From NCBI GenBank assembly GCA_011800805.1, contig MPNW01000772.1:7297-27380 (forward strand): a stretch of 20,084 bases of DNA. The letters are read 5' to 3'. Positions 14,287 to 20,084 of the stretch are shown in pieces; position 1 is the stretch's first letter, and every line of letters starts with the position of its first letter. Position numbers and translations under genes: made by a program. The notes under the pieces are model-generated. The model was not told the DNA's origin, searched no databases, and saw only the letters and a program-made list of their open reading frames with translations. This DNA comes from Hirudo medicinalis (lineage: Eukaryota; Annelida; Clitellata; Hirudinida; Hirudinidae).

Positions 14287-14928
14287 TGACCTTTGACGTA
14301 AGTCAAACATGCTCTGGGAGTAGTAGGCCCAACTTTGGATCGACAGAATGACAGACCGCTAAAGAGGACGAGGAATCACGACGAAGATGGAAAAAGGATT
14401 TAAGGAGCAGTTTTTCCATGAAGCTGACATCCTACATAATCTGACTCCATTTTGAAGAAACTGCAAGTCAAAGCAAAAGCAGGACTAAAGGTTTATTGAG
14501 GTTCTCTAAGGTCTGGCACTAGGCAGGTGTTGAACTAATGTCTGATGGACGGTCTGATGCTCGGTCTGATGCTCGGTCTGATGGACGGTCTATTGATTCC
14601 AGCCATTGCTCCGACCATTCTTGCCTTATTATCGCCCTCGTAGAATCTCACTTCTATGTTATTACATCGGTTCTACGGCATTAGTGGACTATTAATGGTT
14701 TAATTTACCTTTTGAAGCGAAAGATCTCTTGAAAAGGGCTCCTTATTAGAGTTGAAGGTCATCTACAGCCCGCCATTTGATTGGCTGTCTAAATTTGGGC
14801 ATTACTCGGCTTTGCATTGGGTCTTTCGACCCAATTCCTTGACCTTGAGCCTACTTTTCCTAGGTCTCTAAGACCGGCGTGACCCGCTTAAATATCATTT
14901 TTTGTTTACAAACTGTCATTCGTGACCT
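14287..14928. promoter_or_regulatory. Cluster of nuclear-receptor half-sites
   Basis: TGACCT/AGGTCA occurs at 14287-14292, 14756-14761 (minus sense), 14841-14846 and 14923-14928. The first is a DR1-like TGACCTTTGACGT (HNF4/RXR/COUP type). The third, TGACCTTGA at 14840-14848, is the reverse of TCAAGGTCA, the FTZ-F1/ERR monomer site. A cis-regulatory role is inferred from density only. Confidence 0.25.
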
Positions 14929-14969
14929 TTAAACCGACCCAGTTTCTATAGTTAGAATCAACACCTGCC
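14522..14969. repeat. 12-bp inverted repeats 448 bp apart
   Basis: GGCAGGTGTTGA (14522-14533) is the exact reverse complement of 14958-14969. It might mark ends of a decayed element, but no flanking duplication was found. Confidence 0.3.
14541..14588. repeat. 12-bp tandem repeat, four copies in ABBA order
   Basis: Units TCTGATGGACGG, TCTGATGCTCGG, TCTGATGCTCGG, TCTGATGGACGG. Confidence 0.9.
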
Positions 14970-15000
14970 CGGGCCCGAGGGCCGCTCTACTACCTAATAG

Positions 15001-15198
15001 TTGGTCGACCACTCGTCCGTCGACGCCCTGTTCATCTTGCACGGTGTTGAAACATGGAGAAACTGGGATCGTCTGAAGGCTTTCCAGGAGTTCGCGTGTG
15101 CTTTTGTGCGCCTGTGGTTCGTTAATTCAAACAGTCTGCAGAAGGTGCCCGATGGAGTGACGGAGGTGGAGAAAGCATGGAAAGCCTTTGTGCATTCC
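15001..15198 (+). CDS. 66-codon coding-like block: internal exon or retroelement 3' end
   Basis: The block is preceded by an acceptor-like CTACTACCTAATAG and followed by GTAATA, giving exactly 66 codons in phase 0. Third positions early in the block are strongly G/C (GAC CAC TCG TCC GTC GAC), unlike the AT-rich surroundings. The translation contains VDALFILHGVETWRNW and ends VPDGVTEVEKAWKAFVHS. No domain is firmly recognised. The NSL..VPDGVTE..KAF pattern recalls the C-terminal tail of some LINE reverse-transcriptase ORFs, and a TAA-type array starts at once, as in I-like LINE tails. Both readings are tentative. There is no ATG start in this frame. Confidence 0.3.
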
Positions 15199-15200
15199 GT

Positions 15201-15390
15201 AATAATAATAATAATGACGATAGTAATAATAGTAATAATGATAATAATAAATAATGATAATAATAATAATAATAATAATGATAATAGTAATAATAATGAT
15301 GATAATACTACTAATAATAAAAATAATAATGATGATAATAATAATGATGGCGATAATAATAATAATAATAATAATAACAATAATGATAAT

Positions 15391-15431
<41 letters not shown>

Positions 15432-15467
15432 TAATAATAATAATAATAATGATAATAATAATAATAC
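15201..15467. repeat. (AAT)n microsatellite, about 267 bp, interrupted
   Basis: Nearly pure AAT with GAT, AGT and ACT variants. Produces long spurious Ile- or Asn-rich frames on both strands. Confidence 0.98.
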
Positions 15468-15590
15468 CCATCTATTCGTTTAGTGATAATAGCATCCACC
15501 TCTTTATTCGTGCTGTTTTATTGCCACATCGTAAAGTTCCGATATCTTTCTTTCCTCAAAGGGAAGAACCGTTGTCGATTTTGTATAAAA

Positions 15591-15684
15591 AATTATTATT
15601 ATTATTATTATTATTATCATCATCATTATTATTGTTATTATTATCATAATTATTATTATTATTATTGTTATTATTATTAATATT
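15591..15684. repeat. (ATT)n microsatellite, about 94 bp
   Basis: Complementary orientation to the AAT array 124 bp upstream. Interrupted by ATC and GTT units. Confidence 0.97.
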
Positions 15685-16105
15685 GCCTGAATCGGTAAAT
15701 AATTTGTAATTAAAAAAAAAAATTATAAACTTCTTCTCGATGATAATGCATGATCAGGACATTTGAGATTGGGGGTGGTTGGATGGGGTGAGATGGGTGG
15801 TTGGGATGGGGGGGGGTTTCTCGGAATAATTCCAAGGGAAAAAAAGAAATTGCTTTGATCGGAGGATTTTATCGGATGAATTTGTAAGGAAGACTTTTTT
15901 CTCACAGACTTTTTACGGACTAAACATTATCGGGAAGTTGATCGGAATTGAGGAGATAAAATAAGAAAACAATTTTCCAACAAATCGAACTAATATCGAA
16001 ATAATGTCGAAATAATATCTTGTAAAATGGATGAGTTCTTAAACGTTCACTCGTGGATGTTGGAAAAAATGATTGGTAGGTTGTAATTCGTCGCATCCTC
16101 ATTAC
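15685..16105. other. Unassigned DNA with a short G-rich tract
   Basis: A G-rich segment (about 15770-15820, GGGGGTGG to GGGGGGGG) might form a quadruplex. Two 60-codon minus frames here are not supported as genes. Confidence 0.35.
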
Positions 16106-16318
16106 GATGAATTGATTGAGATGAATTAATTGGAATGAATTAATTAAAATGAATTGGTTAAGATGAATTAATTAAGATAAATCAATCAAAATTAATTAAA
16201 TGACTTAATCAACATGGACTGATTAAAACGAATTCATTAAGTTGAATTAATTCATTTCAATTCATTAAGTTGAATTAATTCATTTCAATTCATTAAGTTG
16301 AATTAATTAATTAATTGA
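16106..16318. repeat. 14-bp minisatellite with 28-bp higher-order right end
   Basis: Fifteen units in exact 14-bp register, first units of type GATGAATTAATTGG. Divergence is greater toward the middle. From 16232 two unit types, ATTCATTAAGTTGA and ATTAATTCATTTCA, alternate as a perfect 28-bp repeat, indicating recent amplification. The array is full of TTAATTAA/AATTAATT homeodomain-type cores. Confidence 0.95.
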
Positions 16319-16463
16319 AATTCCACCGATTAAAGCATAAAATAGTGAAAAGGACTGTGAGTGACGGGGGAGCATAAATCATGGTCTCCAAACGTCACCC
16401 AAGACCTTCATTTTAATGCTCTGCGTAATTAACTCATACTTAAACATCTGCTCTGATGACTAA

Positions 16464-16528
16464 TAATGATGATGACGACGACGACGATGATGATGTTGTT
16501 GATGATGATGGGGAGGAGGAGGAGGAAG
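16464..16528. repeat. (GAT/GAC)n then (GGA)n microsatellite
   Basis: Impure GAT/GAC trinucleotides switch to GAGGAG near 16512. The acidic frame starting at 16456 results from this. Confidence 0.95.
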
Positions 16529-16672
16529 GGAGGATTACATTGGTGGTGATGATGACGACAGTGATGGGGCGCATCTGGACCATGATTGCACATCGGAGAT
16601 GCTTTGTGTCTTGTGGAATTGTAAATCAAGAGCCATCTCAGTTCGATAACAATGAATCCATCCTCTTACTTC

Positions 16673-16904
16673 AGCTACCCACCCACTCTCCCCCAGCTAC
16701 TCATCCACTCTCCCCAGCTACTCATCCACTCTACCCAGCTCCTCATCCACTCTCCCCAGCTATTCATCCACTCTACCCAGATACTCATCCACTCTCCCCA
16801 GCTACTCATCCACTCTCCCCAGCTACTCATCCACTCTCCCCAGCTACTCAACCACTCTCCCCAACTACTCATCCACTCTACCCAGCTACTCATCCCACCC
16901 ACTT
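16673..16904. repeat. 21-bp minisatellite, about 11 copies
   Basis: The unit is AGCTACTCATCCACTCTCCCC with CTCTACCC variants in alternate copies. As 21 is a multiple of 3, several frames stay open and give 7-residue repeats (PATHPLS and LLIHSPQ on plus, SSWGEWM on minus). No flanking gene structure supports translation. Confidence 0.97.
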
Positions 16905-16993
16905 AGCTCTTACAAAAGAAAAAGATGATGACATTTTCAGTTATAAAAATTGATAATGGACCCCTCGATAAGAAGTATCCAGGGAGTGCGGTG

Positions 16994-17063
16994 TTGACGA
17001 CGACGACGACGACGACGATGATGATGATGATGACGATGATGATGATGATGATGATGATGATGT
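16994..17063. repeat. (GAC)n(GAT)n microsatellite
   Basis: Compound array: pure GAC then GAT. Confidence 0.97.
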
Positions 17064-17116
17064 TAGTAAATGACATCCTTCTTTTCTTTTCATTGTGCTG
17101 CCATACAGGGGTCGTC

Positions 17117-17275
17117 ACAATCATCATCATCATCTTTGTGGTCATCTTCTTTGATGGCGATTTCGAAATGATTATCATCGTCGTTTTCATCATCTGCTAT
17201 TGTTATCCACTATTTCTAATCATCATCACTGGCATCATCATCATCATCATCATCCTCATCCTCAACATCATCTTC
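17117..17275. repeat. Interrupted (ATC)n microsatellite
   Basis: ATC-rich blocks with intervening sequence, opposite in orientation to the GAT array 54 bp upstream. Confidence 0.85.
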
Positions 17276-17407
17276 AGCAGCAACGGGCGATATTATGATC
17301 CTAATATAAAAAGCCGATGGATGTTTCCTGCACTCCTCACAAAGAACTTCTTTGTAATGGATCTGTTTTGACACCAATTAATGCTATTTTGGAGATTTTA
17401 TTTACTT

Positions 17408-17640
17408 TCATTCACTTATCCATCCCCCCATTCATACATTCACTCATTCATTCGCTCATCCATCCACCCATTCATACATTCATTCATCCACCCATCCATC
17501 CATTCATACATTCATTCACTCATCCACCCACCCATTCATTCTTCCATCCACCCATTCATACATTCATCCATCCATCCATCCATCCATTCATTCATCCATT
17601 CATTCATTCATTCATCCATTCATTCATTCATTCATTCACC
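17408..17640. repeat. (CATT/CATC/CACC)n tetranucleotide array
   Basis: Irregular mix with recurring CATCCACCCATTCATACATT blocks, so a partial longer period exists. Encodes spurious His/Ile/Phe/Pro repeats. Confidence 0.95.
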
Positions 17641-17837
17641 TACCAACCCAGAAAATTCTTTCCCTATTGTTGTTATTATTAGCATTATCGCTTTTTATCA
17701 CTTCCAACACCAGACGATCGTTTCGCTGGAATTTCCAAAAGTCCGGAAAATTGAGGTTTCGATTTTTAATTGGAAATTCCGGAGATCCGAGGACAGTTTC
17801 GATCGTAAAAATGGAACCTGTCGAACGCGATCGCAGT

Positions 17838-18132
17838 TGGACGATGATAATGATGATGATGATGATAATGATAATGATGATGATGATAATAACGGCGACG
17901 ATGATGACGATAACGGTGACGACGATGCTGATAAGGGTGACGATGATAACGATGATGATGATGACGACGACGACGACGATGCTGATAAGGGTGACGATGA
18001 TGACGATGATGATGATAACGACGACGATGACGATGATGATGATGATGATAGTGGTGACGACGATGATGATAATGCTGACGACTTCGACGATGATAACGGT
18101 GACGATGATGGTGACGACGACGATGATGATCA
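17838..18132. repeat. (GAT/GAC)n array with a 54-bp internal duplication
   Basis: The distinctive GATGCTGATAAGGGTGACGA segment occurs twice, 54 bp apart (GCTG at 17927 and 17981). The Asp-rich plus frame is a repeat artefact. Confidence 0.95.
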
Positions 18133-18545
18133 AAAAAACAAAGGGGTGTAGGAAGCATTCACGGTGGTAATCGTGGTAATGCGGCCGCCTGCGACGAGGA
18201 CGAGGGCTGACTTGGAATGGCAGAAAACCCCGGCGTTCGGTGAAGAGCGAATGTGCCATTGTGAGTTCATTCTCGCCATCTGTCCGGTCTTTTTAAGTGG
18301 GTAAGGGCTATTTGATTGGCCGGTTTCGACCGATGACCTACTCAGGGGTCAACAAAGGACCAATTAGGCTGATCGAGTCCTCGAATCACGTCTGGGGAGC
18401 TGGCTAGGAGAAGGATTGACACGAGACTAAACGCATTGTTGTGATTTATTGGAGCTGATTTCTGCAGCAGTTGATGGATGGGAGGACTCTGAGGCGAACA
18501 ATTATATGGACAGTCAGAATATTACAATGGGATGTCATTTCGGTG
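18133..18545. other. Unique GC-richer block between repeat arrays
   Basis: No gene seen. Contains a GCGGCCGC site (18180-18187), a short inverted GGTTTCGACC near 18321, one TGACCT half-site near 18334 and an ACAAAGG TCF-like core near 18352. The flanking long frames run into the repeats. Confidence 0.35.
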
Positions 18546-18548
18546 ATT

Positions 18549-18794
18549 GGACGGATGGGTGGAAGGATGAATGGATGGATGGATGGACGGGTGGATGGTT
18601 GTTTGGGTGGATGGATGTTTGGATGGATGGACTGAAGGAAGGATGGGTGGAAGGATGGATGGATGGATGGATGGATGGACGGAAGGAAGGAAGGATGGGT
18701 GGATGGATGGATGGATGGATGGGTGGATGGATGGACGGAAGGAAGGATGGGTGGAAGGATGGATGGATGGATGGACGGAAGGAAGGATGGATGA
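18549..18794. repeat. (GGAT)n tetranucleotide array
   Basis: GGAT with GGGT, GGAC and GGAA variants, complementary in orientation to the array at 17408-17640. Encodes spurious Trp/Met/Asp/Gly and Pro/Ser/Ile/His frames. Confidence 0.97.
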
Positions 18795-18910
18795 ATTTGC
18801 ACTCGATGACACCTACTCACCACAGTCCCCAACATGCAATGAAAAGTGAATCTAAGTTGTTCTCCTCGGAATGCGGAGGCGGAAGTGAGGAAAACACGTC
18901 TGCAAAACGT

Positions 18911-18976
18911 GGCGCGGTGTTGTTGTCGTGTTGTTGTGTTGTTGTCGTGTTTTGCCGTGTTGTTGTTGTGTTGTTG
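18911..18976. repeat. GTTGT-rich simple repeat
   Basis: Imperfect (GTGTTGTTGTC)-type units. Encodes Cys/Val-rich spurious frames. Confidence 0.85.
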
Positions 18977-19073
18977 CCATGGAAACCGAGCGGAATTGCC
19001 GTGTCGAATTAAGTCATTGCCATGTTCGAAACTTTAATTGGCATGACGCTGGGCCACTCGCTCATTCTTTTAT

Positions 19074-19106
19074 CCAGCCATCCATCTATTCATTCATCCA
19101 TCCACT
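19074..19106. repeat. Short CATC/CATT array
   Basis: Eight or so tetranucleotide units. Confidence 0.85.
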
Positions 19107-19116
19107 TTTCTAACAG

Positions 19117-19129
19117 CGACAGCGATGAC

Positions 19130-19161
<32 letters not shown>

Positions 19162-19201
19162 CGACGATGATGACAACGGCGACGACGACGACGATGATGA
19201 C

Positions 19202-19242
<41 letters not shown>

Positions 19243-19331
19243 CGACGACGATGATGATGATGATGATGATTATGATAATGATAATGATGATGACGATGAT
19301 TATGATAATGATAATGACGATGACGAGATGT
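19117..19331. repeat. (GAT/GAC)n array, about 215 bp
   Basis: GAT/GAC, turning to GATTATGATAATGATAATGA units at the right end. Source of the poly-Asp frame 19022-19336. Confidence 0.97.
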
Positions 19332-19407
19332 CATGAAGCAACTTCCCGTAATAACATCGTTGATGTGAAATTCGAGATGATTTCTCGTGTGAACTTGATT
19401 GCTCACT

Positions 19408-19485
19408 TGATGATGATGACGATGATGTTAATGATAACGATGATGATGGTGGTGATGATGATGGTGGTGGTAGTGATGGTGATTC
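19408..19485. repeat. (GAT/GGT)n microsatellite
   Basis: GATGATG grading to GGTGGTGG. Confidence 0.9.
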
Positions 19486-19607
19486 ACACTCTTTCATGTT
19501 CCTAAAGATTCCACCATCATCATAATCATCATCGGCCTGCCTTAGCGACCCCAATAGCCGAGCACCTGTCATAAGCACCCCGCAGCCTCGATACTGATTG
19601 GACGAAA

Positions 19608-19835
19608 ATGAGGTCTAAGCAGGGATCAAGCCCTCCTATTGGGTGCAAAGCGATGTGTCTGGGGCTTACTTTAATATTATTGAGCTTAATGCTACTCCAA
19701 GTACATTGTACCAACGTGTGGGGGTGGTTTGCATCCACTGGGAGCCATAAAAACCCGGCCATGGCATCCTCGAACTTTTCGAAAAATGATTGTCAAGAAA
19801 TTTCATTTGGTTTTACTTGGTTTAAATTGGTTTAA
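19608..19835 (+). CDS. 75-codon ORF with a signal-peptide-like N-terminus (weak)
   Basis: A true ATG opens the frame (stop upstream at 19572-19574). From the internal Met16 it reads MCLGLTLILLSLMLLQVHC, a convincing hydrophobic core with a small-residue cleavage region, then TNVWGWFASTGSHKNPAM. The remaining 41 residues have no known domain. The opposite strand is also open (19529-19762), which weakens the case. If real it is a small secreted peptide or a first exon. Confidence 0.2.
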   Translation: MRSKQGSSPPIGCKAMCLGLTLILLSLMLLQVHCTNVWGWFASTGSHKNPAMASSNFSKNDCQEISFGFTWFKLV

Positions 19836-19981
19836 ATTGGTTTTATTTGTTCTCGTTTGTTATTTATATCCGAAAAAATAGAATTAATGCTTGTGTCAGA
19901 GTCACTGGAATGATGCTTTAACTGCTTGGTGTTCATTTGATCAACTGAAATTTAAAATCAAACATTTATGAAGATGAGGAC

Positions 19982-20084
19982 ATTATTATTATTAATATTA
20001 TTATTATTATTATTATTATTATTATCATTACTATTATTATTATTATTGTTATTATTATGATTATTATTGTTATTATTATGATTA
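19982..20084. repeat. (ATT)n microsatellite, cut by the right edge
   Basis: ATT units with ATC, GTT and ATG variants run off the window end. Confidence 0.97.

Noticed and set aside
14818..14835. Histone 3' stem-loop-like TTGGGTC-TTTC-GACCCAA
   Set aside because: Stem sequence does not fit the histone consensus, there is no purine-rich downstream element and no histone ORF nearby.
15201..15649. Ile/Asn-rich ORFs on both strands
   Set aside because: Translation of AAT/ATT microsatellites.
16456..16953. 165-codon acidic and Pro/His-repeat ORF
   Set aside because: Chains a GAT array to the 21-bp minisatellite; equally long frames exist in other registers.
17381..18259. 256- and 207-codon ORFs (His/Pro then poly-Asp; Ile/Val-rich on minus)
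   Set aside because: Produced by tetranucleotide and GAT arrays; composition follows the repeat in every frame.
18446..19012. Trp/Met/Asp-rich and Ser/Ile/His/Pro-rich ORFs
   Set aside because: Both strands of the GGAT array.
19022..19336. Poly-aspartate protein
   Set aside because: The Asp run is the GAT/GAC microsatellite.

Overview
The window is nuclear DNA from an animal, most likely an invertebrate. The reasons are one intron-rich protein gene with canonical GT-AG introns of about 80-430 bp, very abundant simple-sequence repeats, and no bacterial operon structure. The sequence alone does not identify the species.

The left quarter (1-4507) is on the minus strand. It holds the 5' part (14 coding exons, 513 codons once one base is restored) of the gene for NAA15 (NARG1/Tubedown/Nat1p), the TPR scaffold of the NatA N-terminal acetyltransferase. 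The gene starts at 4507 and runs off the left edge. All exon junctions keep frame except inside exon 4, where one base is missing. Its introns carry a 24-bp tandem array, two copies of a dispersed repeat and a CpG-dense block.

Right of the NAA15 start is about 10.5 kb of mostly unique DNA with no recognisable gene. It contains a possible two-exon micro-ORF divergent from NAA15 (5020-5246), unrecognised open frames (5958-6629, 6941-7279, 8074-8565), a few candidate regulatory clusters (triple TACGTG/CACGTG at 8259-8277; nuclear-receptor half-sites at 14287-14928), and a 176-bp hAT-like non-autonomous transposon (10350-10525). A 66-codon block at 15001-15198 has coding-like codon use and abuts an AAT array. 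It is either an exon or the 3' end of a retroelement.

From about 15.2 kb to the right edge the DNA is dominated by simple repeats and minisatellites: AAT/ATT, GAT/ATC, CATC/GGAT, and 14-bp and 21-bp units. Several families occur in both orientations and could fold back. The long Asp-, Ile-, Met-, His- or Asn-rich frames there come from the repeats and are not called as genes. Only NAA15 is a confident gene, so no multi-gene pathway can be read from this window. I found no convincing new biological system. The best leads are the exon-4 frameshift, the hAT-like element, the intronic repeat pair, the divergent spliced micro-ORF and the 15.0-15.2 kb coding-like block.
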